From assembly GCF_002285495.1 (NCBI RefSeq), contig NZ_CP016786.1, positions 200,001-264,000 of the forward strand: 64,000 bases of DNA. The letters run 5' to 3'. A model generated the notes under the pieces. It saw nothing but the letters and a program-made list of their open reading frames with translations, had not been told where the DNA came from and did not search any database. Below are positions 18,361 through 26,680 of this stretch, piece by piece (positions within the stretch are counted from its first letter, which is position 1; the number at the start of each line of letters is the position of its first letter). A program made the position numbers and the translations under genes. Source of the DNA: Clostridium isatidis (lineage in GTDB: Bacteria > Bacillota > Clostridia > Clostridiales > Clostridiaceae).

Positions 18361-20069
18361 GTTTGATTATTGATAATAAAAAAATAGAGGTGGCTGAAAA
18401 TACAACAATTCTTGATGCTGCAAATGAAAATGGAATAAATATTCCAACCCTTTGTTATTTAAAAAATTTAAATGAGATAGGTGCTTGTAGAGTTTGTGTA
18501 GTTGAAGTAGAAGGAATTAATAGGCTTATTACAGCTTGCAATAATACAGTAAAAGAAGGAATGGTAGTTTATACAAATAGCCCAAAGGTTAGAGAAGCTA
18601 GAAGGACTAATGTAGAGTTAATACTTTCCGAGCATAATTCAAAATGCGCTGTATGTGTTAGAAGTGGAAATTGTAGTTTACAGGCAATATCAAATGATTT
18701 AGGAATAATTGACATCCCTTATGAAGAAAAGTTATCTCATAGAAAATGGTCCAAAGATTTTCCTTTAATTAGGGATTCGGAAAAATGTATTAAATGTATG
18801 AGATGCATTCAAGTCTGTGATAAAATTCAGGGCTTAAATGTATGGGATCTATCCTATACAGGTTCAAGAACCAATGTAGATGTTTCTCGTAATAGAAGAA
18901 TTGAAGAGGCAGATTGCGCACTTTGCGGTCAATGTATTACTCATTGTCCAGTTGGAGCTTTACGTGAAAGAGATGATTTAGACAAGGTATTTAAAGCATT
19001 AGCTCAGAAGGATAAAATTACAGTTGTTCAAATTGCACCAGCTGTTAGAGCTGCTTGGGGAGAAACTTTAGGAATAGATAGAGAATATGCAACAGTGAAT
19101 AGACTAGTTGCTGCATTAAGGCAAATTGGTTTCGATTATATATTTGATACTAATTTTGGAGCAGACCTTACTATTATGGAAGAAGGAAGTGAGTTCTTAC
19201 AAAGATTTAAGAATAAGGAAAATGAGAAATGGCCAATGTTTACTTCTTGCTGTCCAGGCTGGGTACGATTTATTAAAACTCAATATCCAGATATGGTAGG
19301 TCAACTTTCAACTGCAAAATCACCTCAACAAATGTTTGGAGCAATATCAAAAAGCTATTATGCTGAATTACTTGGAGTCGATCCATCAAGAATATTTAAT
19401 GTTTCAATAATGCCATGTACTGCTAAAAAATATGAAGCTGGAGTTTCAGTATTAAAAGATGCAGGAGTTGGTCAAGATATAGATGTTGTTTTAACAACTA
19501 GAGAAGTTGCTAGAATGATTCGTTCAGAGCATATTAATCTAGAGGGACTAGAAGAAGAGGAATTTGATATGCCTTTAGGTGTAAGTACAGGGGCTGCAGT
19601 TATATTTGGTGCAACAGGCGGAGTTATGGAAGCTGCCTTAAGATCAGCTTATTATTTAGCAACAAAAGAAAATCCAGATCCAGATGCATTTAAAGAGGTA
19701 AGAGGAAGAGATGGCTGGAGGGAAGCAAGCTTTGATTTGGCAGGTTCAAAAGTAAGGGTAGCTGTAGCAAGTGGGCTTGGTGATACTAGAAAATTGATTG
19801 AAGCAATTAGAGCAGGAAAGGTTCATTATGATTTTGTTGAAATCATGGCATGTCCTGGTGGATGTGCTGGCGGCGGTGGACAGCCTATTAAAGATGGTAG
19901 TGAATTAGCAGGAGAAAGAGCAGATGTATTATATGGATTAGATAAGATAAATAATCTTCGTTTTTCACATGAGAACCCATCTGTTATAAAATGTTATGAA
20001 GATTATTTAGGAGAACCACTATCACATAAATCTCATATATTACTTCATACTAATCAAAAGGATTGGTAA
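18354..20069 (+). CDS. hydA: [FeFe]-hydrogenase, catalytic subunit (modular, CpI-like)
   Basis: 571 residues. In order: [2Fe-2S] domain (C34, C45, C48, C62); His-ligated [4Fe-4S] (H94, C98, C101, C107); two [4Fe-4S] (C145-C155 and C188-C198); and the H-cluster domain with L1 TSCCPGW (297-303), L2 PCTAKKYE (354-361) and L3 ACPGGCAGGGGQP (499-511). H-cluster ligands are C300, C355, C500 and C504, with proton-relay C299, nearly the numbering of C. pasteurianum CpI. It reduces protons or oxidises H2. Its start overlaps the stop of the NuoF/GltD fusion (ATGGTAA), indicating coupled translation and a shared complex. A strong terminator follows. Confidence 0.96.
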   Translation: MVSLIIDNKKIEVAENTTILDAANENGINIPTLCYLKNLNEIGACRVCVVEVEGINRLITACNNTVKEGMVVYTNSPKVREARRTNVELILSEHNSKCAVCVRSGNCSLQAISNDLGIIDIPYEEKLSHRKWSKDFPLIRDSEKCIKCMRCIQVCDKIQGLNVWDLSYTGSRTNVDVSRNRRIEEADCALCGQCITHCPVGALRERDDLDKVFKALAQKDKITVVQIAPAVRAAWGETLGIDREYATVNRLVAALRQIGFDYIFDTNFGADLTIMEEGSEFLQRFKNKENEKWPMFTSCCPGWVRFIKTQYPDMVGQLSTAKSPQQMFGAISKSYYAELLGVDPSRIFNVSIMPCTAKKYEAGVSVLKDAGVGQDIDVVLTTREVARMIRSEHINLEGLEEEEFDMPLGVSTGAAVIFGATGGVMEAALRSAYYLATKENPDPDAFKEVRGRDGWREASFDLAGSKVRVAVASGLGDTRKLIEAIRAGKVHYDFVEIMACPGGCAGGGGQPIKDGSELAGERADVLYGLDKINNLRFSHENPSVIKCYEDYLGEPLSHKSHILLHTNQKDW

Positions 20070-20070
20070 T

Positions 20071-20104
20071 TAAAAGGTGCTGTCTTAAGACAGCACCTTT
20101 TAAA
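20071..20104. terminator. Bidirectional terminator after hydrogenase
   Basis: Perfect 15-bp inverted repeat (20072-20086 with 20087-20101), A-rich on the left and T-rich on the right. It serves both the hydrogenase operon and the converging glutaredoxin gene. Confidence 0.88.
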
Positions 20105-20332
20105 TTAAAGCTTTAAAGCCTCATCTATAGCAGGCTTATCGAAACCAACAATGATTTTTCCGTTTATATCTAAAACAGGAACTCCCATTTGTTTTGATTT
20201 ATTAATCATTTCTTCTCTTGCTTCCATATCATCTTGTACATTATATTCTTCAAATTCAATATTCATTGATTTTAAATAATTTTTAGCTTTCACACACCAA
20301 GGACATGAAGATGTACTATATACTTTAACCAT
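20105..20332 (-). CDS. Glutaredoxin/NrdH-like redox protein
   Basis: 75 residues with CPWC active site at about 10-13, cis-proline block GVPVLDI and GFDKPAI. It is a paralogue of the protein at 14512-14739, same length and fold, but with Pro-Trp instead of Pro-Ser between the cysteines. This may tune redox potential or partner. SD aaggagtg before ATG. Monocistronic, leftward. Confidence 0.9.
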   Translation of the reverse strand: MVKVYSTSSCPWCVKAKNYLKSMNIEFEEYNVQDDMEAREEMINKSKQMGVPVLDINGKIIVGFDKPAIDEALKL

Positions 20333-20440
20333 TTAAATTCACTCCTTCAAAAGTAATTAATATTATTTAATATTAATTTTATACTAATTATTAGATATTT
20401 ACAATACACATATTATGTTATCCGGAAATAAAAAAATTTT

Positions 20441-20602
20441 CTATCTTATTAAGTTATCGTTATTTAGATTAGAATTTAAAATCATATTGCTTAAAAGGTC
20501 TGTTGAAGATATATTGTTAAGGTCTTTGGACAATATTTTTTTATCTTCTTCTCTAATAGTATTTTTAGGTGGAATATTTTTTAAATAATTTTTATTAATC
20601 AT
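20441..20602 (-). CDS. Hypothetical small protein, 53 residues
   Basis: An uninterrupted frame from ATG (complement of 20600-20602) to TAG, preceded by AAGGAGATGATTCT, a strong SD eight bases from the start. The product is hydrophilic, Asn/Lys/Leu-rich, with no Cys, no membrane segment and a central acidic-basic stretch (TIREEDKKIL). No family is recognised. A TTTACA-17-TATTAT pair (20619-20647) is present but would start RNA inside the SD. The gene fills an otherwise empty 400-base gap upstream of nagR. Real coding status rests on the SD and open frame only. Confidence 0.5.
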   Translation of the reverse strand: MINKNYLKNIPPKNTIREEDKKILSKDLNNISSTDLLSNMILNSNLNNDNLIR

Positions 20603-20682
20603 AGAATCATCTCCTTGTATAATAGAATCAAGTATATTTTTTGTAAAAATATTTTTTTTATAACAATAAATAAAATTTTACA

Positions 20683-20718
20683 ACTGGTCTAGACATCTAT
20701 AACAATTATGAGTATAAT
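20683..20718 (+). promoter_or_regulatory. nagR-nagB promoter with overlapping GntR/NagR-type operator
   Basis: TAGACA (20690-20695), 17 bases, TATAAT (20713-20718). The -35 lies within ACTGGTCTAGACATCT (20683-20698), whose core GTCTAGAC is an 8-bp palindrome and which resembles NagR/YvoA (dre) operators such as TGGTCTAGACCA. Binding there would block RNA polymerase, giving autorepression relieved by amino-sugar phosphates. Confidence 0.78.
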
Positions 20719-20738
20719 ATGATTAGGAGGATTAATAA

Positions 20739-21461
20739 ATGATAGACAAAAATAGTCCAATTCCCGTTTATTATCAATTAAAAAACGATTTAATTAAAAA
20801 AATATCTGAAGGATTATGGAAGCCTGGTGATTGTATAGCTAGTGAAAGGGAGTTATGTGAACTTTATGGAGTAAGCAGAATGACAATAAGGCAGGCTATA
20901 GGTGAGTTAGTACAAGAGGGCATCCTTATGAGGATAAAAGGCAAGGGTACCTTTGTATGTGACCAAACCTTAAAGCAACAGGATATTATGAGTTTTACAG
21001 ATATAATTAAGAAAACTGGAAAGACTTTAGAATCAGAGGTTTTAGAATTTATTGAAATAGATACCCCTGAAAAATATCAATCAATATTTTCGTCAGATAA
21101 ACTATTTAAAATTAAAAGAAAAAGAATAGTTGATAATGAATGTATAGCTTTAGAAACAGTTTATATTCCTAAGGAATACTGTGAAAAAATAGATAAAAGT
21201 ATGTTAAAGAATTCTTTATTTAAAATTTTAGAGAGCTCTGGTTATAGTATTGAGTACTCAGAATCATCTATTGGAGCTATTTTAATGGATGATGAATTAG
21301 GAAGAATATTTAATGTAGAAAACATGGTACCAATGTTAAAAATATCAAGTAAGACATTTGACCAAAGGAATAAGATAATCTTTTTAGAAGAAGCTATTTA
21401 TAGGTCAGATAAATTCTTATTAGAAGTTAATATATCAAGAAGAGAGGGAAAGATAACATGA
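20739..21461 (+). CDS. nagR: GntR-family (HutC/UTRA) repressor, NagR-like
   Basis: 240 residues. The N-terminal winged helix (1-75) has the GntR signature, ending VSRMTIRQAIGELVQEG. The C-terminal UTRA domain (about 90-235) senses small ligands; in NagR/YvoA this is glucosamine-6-P or GlcNAc-6-P. It overlaps nagB by four bases (ATGA) and has a fitting operator upstream, so it is most likely the local amino-sugar repressor. nagA, often part of such operons, is not present here. Confidence 0.85.
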   Translation: MIDKNSPIPVYYQLKNDLIKKISEGLWKPGDCIASERELCELYGVSRMTIRQAIGELVQEGILMRIKGKGTFVCDQTLKQQDIMSFTDIIKKTGKTLESEVLEFIEIDTPEKYQSIFSSDKLFKIKRKRIVDNECIALETVYIPKEYCEKIDKSMLKNSLFKILESSGYSIEYSESSIGAILMDDELGRIFNVENMVPMLKISSKTFDQRNKIIFLEEAIYRSDKFLLEVNISRREGKIT

Positions 21462-22189
21462 GATTAATAATTACAAAAAATTATGATGAATTAAGCAAAA
21501 AGGCTGCTGAAATAATAGCAGAAACAATAAAGGAAAAACCAAATGCAGTATTAGGTTTAGCAACAGGTAGTTCACCAGTTGGTTTATATAAAGAATTAAT
21601 AAAAATGCATAAAGATGGAGAAGTAGATTTTTCAAAGGTAACAACAGTTAACTTAGATGAATATGTAGGTCTATCCGGAGAACATCCTCAAAGTTACAGA
21701 TACTTTATGAATGAAAATTTATTTAATCATGTTAATATTGATAAAAACAATACTTACGTTCCAAATGGTCTTGCAGAAGATGCAGAAGAAGAAGGAAGAA
21801 GATATGATGCTAAAATAGAAGAGCTTGGAGGAACAGATCTTCAATTATTAGGTATTGGGAATAATGGGCATATTGCCTTTAATGAACCTGCTGAAGAACT
21901 TGTTTTTGGAACACATTTAACAGATTTAACTGAAGAAACAATTAAGGCTAATTCAAGATTTTTTGCTTCAATTAAAGATGTACCAACTCAGGCATTTTCA
22001 ATGGGAATCGGCGGAATAATGAAGGCTAAGAAAATATTACTAATTGCAAGTGGTGAAGAAAAAGCAGAAGCAGTAAAAGGTATGATAGAAGGAAATATTA
22101 CTACTAAGCTTCCAGGATCACTTCTACAATTACATCATGATGTAATTGTTATAGTAGATGAAGCTGCAGCAAAATTACTTTCAAAATAA
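21458..22189 (+). CDS. nagB: Glucosamine-6-phosphate deaminase
   Basis: 243 residues; converts glucosamine 6-phosphate to fructose 6-phosphate and ammonia in the cytoplasm. Catalytic Asp67 (NLDEY), His138 and Glu143 (NGHIAFNEP) correspond to D72, H143 and E148 of the E. coli enzyme. It is shorter than the allosteric E. coli form (266), as is usual in Firmicutes. Translation is coupled to nagR by the ATGA overlap. Confidence 0.96.
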   Translation: MRLIITKNYDELSKKAAEIIAETIKEKPNAVLGLATGSSPVGLYKELIKMHKDGEVDFSKVTTVNLDEYVGLSGEHPQSYRYFMNENLFNHVNIDKNNTYVPNGLAEDAEEEGRRYDAKIEELGGTDLQLLGIGNNGHIAFNEPAEELVFGTHLTDLTEETIKANSRFFASIKDVPTQAFSMGIGGIMKAKKILLIASGEEKAEAVKGMIEGNITTKLPGSLLQLHHDVIVIVDEAAAKLLSK

Positions 22190-22231
22190 TAATTAATTAG
22201 TAAAATAACAAAGATTAATATAAGATTAGCT

Positions 22232-22273
22232 AGAGATTAGATAATTAATAAGAATTGTCTAATCTCTTTTTAT
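22232..22273 (+). terminator. Terminator of nagR-nagB
   Basis: 10-bp stem agagattaga (22232-22241) with tctaatctct (22258-22267), 16-base loop, then a T run. Confidence 0.78.
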
Positions 22274-22414
22274 TGTAAAGATTATTTTTACATAAAAATT
22301 GGTATTAAAAAAATACTTATGGTATATTAAATATTAGTGTTAAATTTTGTACAAATAAGGTTATAATAATAAATAGCAATAAAAGTAAAAATATAAGATA
22401 GGTAGGTAGATAAA

Positions 22415-23782
22415 ATGCCTAAAATAAAATCGGTATATGTTTGTCAGGAATGCGGATACGAGTCGGCAAAATGGCTTGGGAAATGCCCGGATTGTAATAA
22501 TTGGAATACTTTGGTGGAGGAAGTTAGAGATAATAAAAAAGAACTAAAAAGTGCAATAAATACAGTAAGAATATTAGAAAATTCTCCTAAAAGCATAGGA
22601 GATATACAATCAGGTGAAAAGAAAAGATATAATACTGGATTAGAAGAATTAAATAGAGTGTTGGGAGGAGGACTTGTGAGAGGATCTTTAACCTTGATTT
22701 CAGGAGATCCCGGAATAGGTAAGTCAACACTTTTACTTCAAACATCAAATTATATTGCCAGCAATTATGGTAAAGTTTTATATGTATCAGGGGAGGAATC
22801 TGAGGAACAAATAAAAATTCGAGGCGATAGGCTTGGTGTTAATTCAAATAATTTATACATACTATCAGAAACAAACCTAGATTTAATAGAAGCACATATA
22901 GAAGAATTAAAACCTGTCTTTGTAATAATAGATTCGATACAAACAGTATATAAGGAAAGCATAACTTCAGCACCAGGAAGTGTATCTCAAGTAAGAGAAT
23001 GTTCAAATGCAATAATGAGAATAGGAAAAAACAATAATATTCCTTTATTTATAGTTGCTCATGTAACAAAGCAGGGAGAACTTGCAGGGCCAAGGGTATT
23101 AGAGCATATAGTAGATACTGTATTGTATTTTGAAGGAGAACGTACTGAAGAATTTAGGGTTTTAAGAACAATGAAAAATAGGTTTGGTACAACTAGTGAA
23201 ATTGGCGTCTTTGAAATGTCTGAGGAAGGTTTAGTGGAAATATATGATCCGTCAAAGATATTTTTAGAGGAAACAAATTTCAATCAGGAAGGTTCATCAG
23301 TTATAGGAATAATGGAAGGTACAAGACCTATTTTAGTAGAAATGCAGGCTTTAGCTACTGAAACTAAGATGAACATTCCAATAAGAACTGGTATAGGAAT
23401 AGATTTTCAAAGGCTTAGACTAATAATAGCCGTTTTAGAAAAAAAGCTAAGAGTACCTTTTTATAAATATGATGTATATGCAAATGTTGTTGGTGGCCTT
23501 AGATTAGAAGGAACAACAGGTGATTTAGGGTTAGCATTATCTTTGATATCAAGTATTAAAAATAAACCTTTTAAATTAGAGAAAGTTTTAATAATAGGAG
23601 AAGTTGGACTTACTGGAGAAATTAGACCAGTTGCATCTTGTGATAGGCTTATAAGAGAAGCAGAAAAAATGGGTTTTAAACATGCTATTATTCCAGAGAG
23701 AAATAAAGATAAGGTAAAAAGTAAAACAATAAGCATAATTGGAGTAAATAATTTAACTGAGGCAATTAATAATATATTCTAA
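22415..23782 (+). CDS. radA: DNA repair/recombination protein RadA
   Basis: 455 residues; RecA-like branch-migration helicase. Zinc finger C10, C13, C24, C27; Walker A GDPGIGKS (97-104); the RadA-specific KNRFG (254-258); and a C-terminal Lon-protease-like domain (about 270-455). disA follows after 18 bases as in Bacillus, where RadA influences DisA activity. In many relatives it is in the clpC operon; here about 9 kb separates them. An SD-like aggtaggtag precedes the ATG. Confidence 0.96.
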   Translation: MPKIKSVYVCQECGYESAKWLGKCPDCNNWNTLVEEVRDNKKELKSAINTVRILENSPKSIGDIQSGEKKRYNTGLEELNRVLGGGLVRGSLTLISGDPGIGKSTLLLQTSNYIASNYGKVLYVSGEESEEQIKIRGDRLGVNSNNLYILSETNLDLIEAHIEELKPVFVIIDSIQTVYKESITSAPGSVSQVRECSNAIMRIGKNNNIPLFIVAHVTKQGELAGPRVLEHIVDTVLYFEGERTEEFRVLRTMKNRFGTTSEIGVFEMSEEGLVEIYDPSKIFLEETNFNQEGSSVIGIMEGTRPILVEMQALATETKMNIPIRTGIGIDFQRLRLIIAVLEKKLRVPFYKYDVYANVVGGLRLEGTTGDLGLALSLISSIKNKPFKLEKVLIIGEVGLTGEIRPVASCDRLIREAEKMGFKHAIIPERNKDKVKSKTISIIGVNNLTEAINNIF

Positions 23783-23800
23783 AAAAGATTAGGTGAGTAT

Positions 23801-24865
23801 ATGAGAATAAAAGATGATGAAAAAATGAAAGATATTTTGAAAATTATGAGTCCCGGTACACCATTAAGAGAAGGTTTAGAAAATATTTTAAGAGCTAAAA
23901 CGGGAGGATTAATTTTAATTGGTGATAGTGAGGAAGTAATGAATTTAGTTGATGGCGGCTTTAAAATAGATGCAGACTATTCACCAGCTTATATATACGA
24001 ATTAGCTAAAATGGATGGTGCCATTGTAATAAGTGAAGATTTAAAAAAGATTATAAGAGCTAACACTCATCTAGTTCCAGAGCATTCTATTACTACTTAT
24101 GAAACAGGAACTAGACATAGAACTGCCCATAGAATGGCGAAGCAGACAGGAAAAATTGTAATTGCTATTTCTCAAAGAAGAAATATTATAACTGTCTATA
24201 AGGGAGATTTAAAATATGTCCTTCAAGATACTAGTGTTATTTTAAGTAGAGCTAATCAAGCCATTCAAACTTTAGAAAAGTATGTAAAAGTATTAGATAA
24301 AGTAATAAGTAATTTAGACATACTAGAATTTCAAGATTTAACAACTGTCTTTGATGTAGTTACAGCTATACAAAGAACAGAAATGGTAATGAGGATTGTA
24401 GAGGAAATTGAAAGGTATATTGTAGAACTTGGAAATGAAGGTAGACTTGTTTCTATGCAGTTAAATGAATCTATTAGATTTATAGAAAGAGATGGAATAC
24501 TACTTATTAGAGATTATTGTAGGTCTGATTTAGATTATTGCGAAGTATATGAAGAAATACAAAAGTTAAGCTCAAGCGAATTATTAGACTTAGAGACAAT
24601 AGCAAAGATTATAGGCAGACAGGGAACTTCCTTAGTGGATTCTTTAATATCTCCAAGGGGATACAGAATACTTTTCAAATTACAAAGAATTCCTATATCT
24701 GTTATAGAAAACTTAGTAAAGCATTTTAAAAAATTAAAATATGTATTAGAAGCCGATATTGAAGAATTAGATAATGTAGAAGGTATAGGAGAAGCAAGAG
24801 CTAAAATGATAAAAAGCGGCTTAAAAAGAATAAAGGAGCAAATCTACTTAAAAAGTGAAATTTGA
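23801..24865 (+). CDS. disA: Diadenylate cyclase DisA (DNA integrity scanning)
   Basis: 354 residues; condenses two ATP to c-di-AMP while scanning DNA for branched structures. The DAC-domain motifs DGA (72-74) and GTRHR (103-107) are intact. A helical linker follows, and a C-terminal helix-hairpin-helix domain with VEGIGEARA binds DNA. It is coupled to radA. The c-di-AMP receptor DarA is encoded in the same window. Confidence 0.96.
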   Translation: MRIKDDEKMKDILKIMSPGTPLREGLENILRAKTGGLILIGDSEEVMNLVDGGFKIDADYSPAYIYELAKMDGAIVISEDLKKIIRANTHLVPEHSITTYETGTRHRTAHRMAKQTGKIVIAISQRRNIITVYKGDLKYVLQDTSVILSRANQAIQTLEKYVKVLDKVISNLDILEFQDLTTVFDVVTAIQRTEMVMRIVEEIERYIVELGNEGRLVSMQLNESIRFIERDGILLIRDYCRSDLDYCEVYEEIQKLSSSELLDLETIAKIIGRQGTSLVDSLISPRGYRILFKLQRIPISVIENLVKHFKKLKYVLEADIEELDNVEGIGEARAKMIKSGLKRIKEQIYLKSEI

Positions 24866-24905
24866 CAAAATTATGAATAATAACTAATAATATGGTTAAT
24901 AATAT

Positions 24906-24930
24906 GAAAGCAGGTTTAAAACCTGCTTAT
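24906..24930. terminator. Hairpin between converging disA and the unknown gene
   Basis: Stem aagcaggtt (24908-24916) with aacctgctt (24920-24928), three-base loop, flanked by A/T-rich but not pure T tracts. Likely a weak two-way terminator. Confidence 0.5.
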
Positions 24931-24934
24931 AATT

Positions 24935-25324
24935 TTATTCTAAATTAAATTTTCCAAGAATATTAAGTTTAGCAGATTCCTTTAGTAGAACATCATATAA
25001 ACTAATATCTAATGTATTGCACAGAGCACTTAGATAAAATAGGCTATTTCCTATTTCAGCTTCTATAATTTCTCTGCAATTATCACATATTTTCCCCTTT
25101 AAGTGGCTTTCAAGGGAAAATCTAAAATCGTCTAAGTTTTCAGGTAATTCTTGTTTTTTTGCAGAGATTTTAATACAGCCGCAGTTAGTTACGGATTTAG
25201 CAACTGCCCTGTTTACCCTTGAAGAAGCTTCACTATATTTAGTTATAATATCCAAAATGCTTTTATGACGAAGTAGCAATTCATTTACATCATTTTGAAA
25301 AGCATCAAAAATTATGTCTTTCAT
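24935..25324 (-). CDS. Conserved clostridial-type protein of unknown function, CxC/CxxC and MazG-like helices
   Basis: 129 residues, predicted all-helical. It has C48-x-C50 (NCGC) and C80-x-x-C83 (CDNC), which could form a zinc site. The C-terminal half (EIIEAEIGNSLFYLSAL, then DISLYDVLL) resembles the last helices of MazG-like nucleotide pyrophosphohydrolases, but the acidic ExxD ligand is EIGN (90-93), so activity is not expected. I recognise the general pattern from clostridial genomes but know no function. It is inserted leftward between disA and yacL. SD aaggag before ATG. Confidence 0.7.
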   Translation of the reverse strand: MKDIIFDAFQNDVNELLLRHKSILDIITKYSEASSRVNRAVAKSVTNCGCIKISAKKQELPENLDDFRFSLESHLKGKICDNCREIIEAEIGNSLFYLSALCNTLDISLYDVLLKESAKLNILGKFNLE

Positions 25325-25509
25325 AAGTTCCTATCTCCTTAATAAAAGAATTATTAGTTATATAAGTTAATTTATAAAATAAATAAGGTAAATAAATTTC
25401 TTTGTGGATTAGCTTAATATAATAATATAAAATAATCCTAATATTTTATAGGGGGTATTTTAAATTAATAAGATTTTAATAATTTATAAGTGTAGGGAAT
25501 GGCTTTATA

Positions 25510-25518
25510 TGGTATAAT
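25510..25518 (+). promoter_or_regulatory. Extended -10 promoter for yacL
   Basis: TGG-TATAAT (TGn extended -10) 52 bases before the yacL start; no good -35. About 190 bases upstream hold no other feature I can support. Confidence 0.45.
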
Positions 25519-25570
25519 AATAAGGAATTTTATAGTTATTAATTATAAAAATAAATAGGAGGTGAAATTT

Positions 25571-26665
25571 ATGCTAAAAAAGATTATAAGAGCTATATTT
25601 ACTATTATAGGCTTAATAAGCGGCTATATTGTAAGTGGATTAATATCTGAAATTGCTGCTTTACAAGAAATATCTTTTTTATCTAAATCAATTGGAATTA
25701 TATCTTTACGTATCTTTATAACTGTATTATTTGGAATTATGTTTTATATTATATCTCCACGTATATATAGCTCTATTCTAAAACTAATAGAATATGCTGA
25801 AAAAAGTGTTCAAAACTTCACAGTTGCGGAACTAATTTTTGGGGGAATAGGAGCTTTAATATCATTAATAATAACATCTTTAATAGCACTACCCTTAAAT
25901 AGTATAGATTTATATGGGTTGGGGCCAATACTTTTTGTTTTAGTTAACCTGATTTTTGCAATAATATCAGCTAATATATTTATTGAAAAGAAAGATGATA
26001 TTACAAATATTCTTAGTAATATGAAAAAAGGTACAAGTAATAAAGAAAAAAAAGGAAAAGCAAATATAAAAGGCATTCCTAAGGTGTTAGATACATCAGT
26101 AATAATAGATGGTAGAATTTTTGATATATGTCAAACAGGATTTATAGAAGGACCTCTTGTAATACCAAGTTTTGTATTAGATGAGCTTAGACATATTTCT
26201 GATTCAGCAGATGCCTTAAAAAGAAATAGAGGAAGAAGAGGTCTTGATATATTAAATAAAATTCAAAAGGAATTAGAGATAGAAACTCAAATTTGGGAAG
26301 GTGATTTCCCTGAAATTACAGAAGTAGATAGTAAATTATTGAAACTTGCTCAAAAACTAAAAGGAAAAGTTATAACAAATGATTTTAACTTAAATAAAGT
26401 GGCAGAATTTCAAGGAGTTCCAGTTCTTAATATTAATGAATTAGCCAATTCCATAAAACCAGTAGTTTTACCTGGCGAAGAAATGAAAGTTATAGTTGTA
26501 AAAGACGGAAAAGAAGCATCTCAAGGTATTGGCTATTTAGATGATGGAACTATGATAGTAGTTGAAGATGGAAGAAGGTTTATAGGAGATCAAATAGTAG
26601 TAATAGTTACATCTGTACTTCAAACTGCAGCAGGAAGAATGATATTTGCTAAACCAAAGGAATAG
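25571..26665 (+). CDS. yacL: Membrane-anchored PIN-TRAM domain protein (YacL)
   Basis: 364 residues. Four hydrophobic segments in the first 140 residues anchor it. A PIN-type nuclease domain follows (VLDTSVIIDGRI start, with acidic residues also in DELRH and TNDFN), then a C-terminal TRAM RNA-binding domain. The biological substrate is unknown. It lies before ispD as in Bacillus. The longest ORF starts with GTG inside the SD AGGAGGTG; ATG 25571 is the sensible start. Confidence 0.9.
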   Translation: MLKKIIRAIFTIIGLISGYIVSGLISEIAALQEISFLSKSIGIISLRIFITVLFGIMFYIISPRIYSSILKLIEYAEKSVQNFTVAELIFGGIGALISLIITSLIALPLNSIDLYGLGPILFVLVNLIFAIISANIFIEKKDDITNILSNMKKGTSNKEKKGKANIKGIPKVLDTSVIIDGRIFDICQTGFIEGPLVIPSFVLDELRHISDSADALKRNRGRRGLDILNKIQKELEIETQIWEGDFPEITEVDSKLLKLAQKLKGKVITNDFNLNKVAEFQGVPVLNINELANSIKPVVLPGEEMKVIVVKDGKEASQGIGYLDDGTMIVVEDGRRFIGDQIVVIVTSVLQTAAGRMIFAKPKE

Positions 26666-26680
26666 TTAGTAGGTGTTAAG

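Noticed and set aside
20619..20647. TTTACA-17-TATTAT promoter on the minus strand for the 53-residue ORF
   Set aside because: It would start the RNA inside the SD, so it cannot support normal translation of that ORF.
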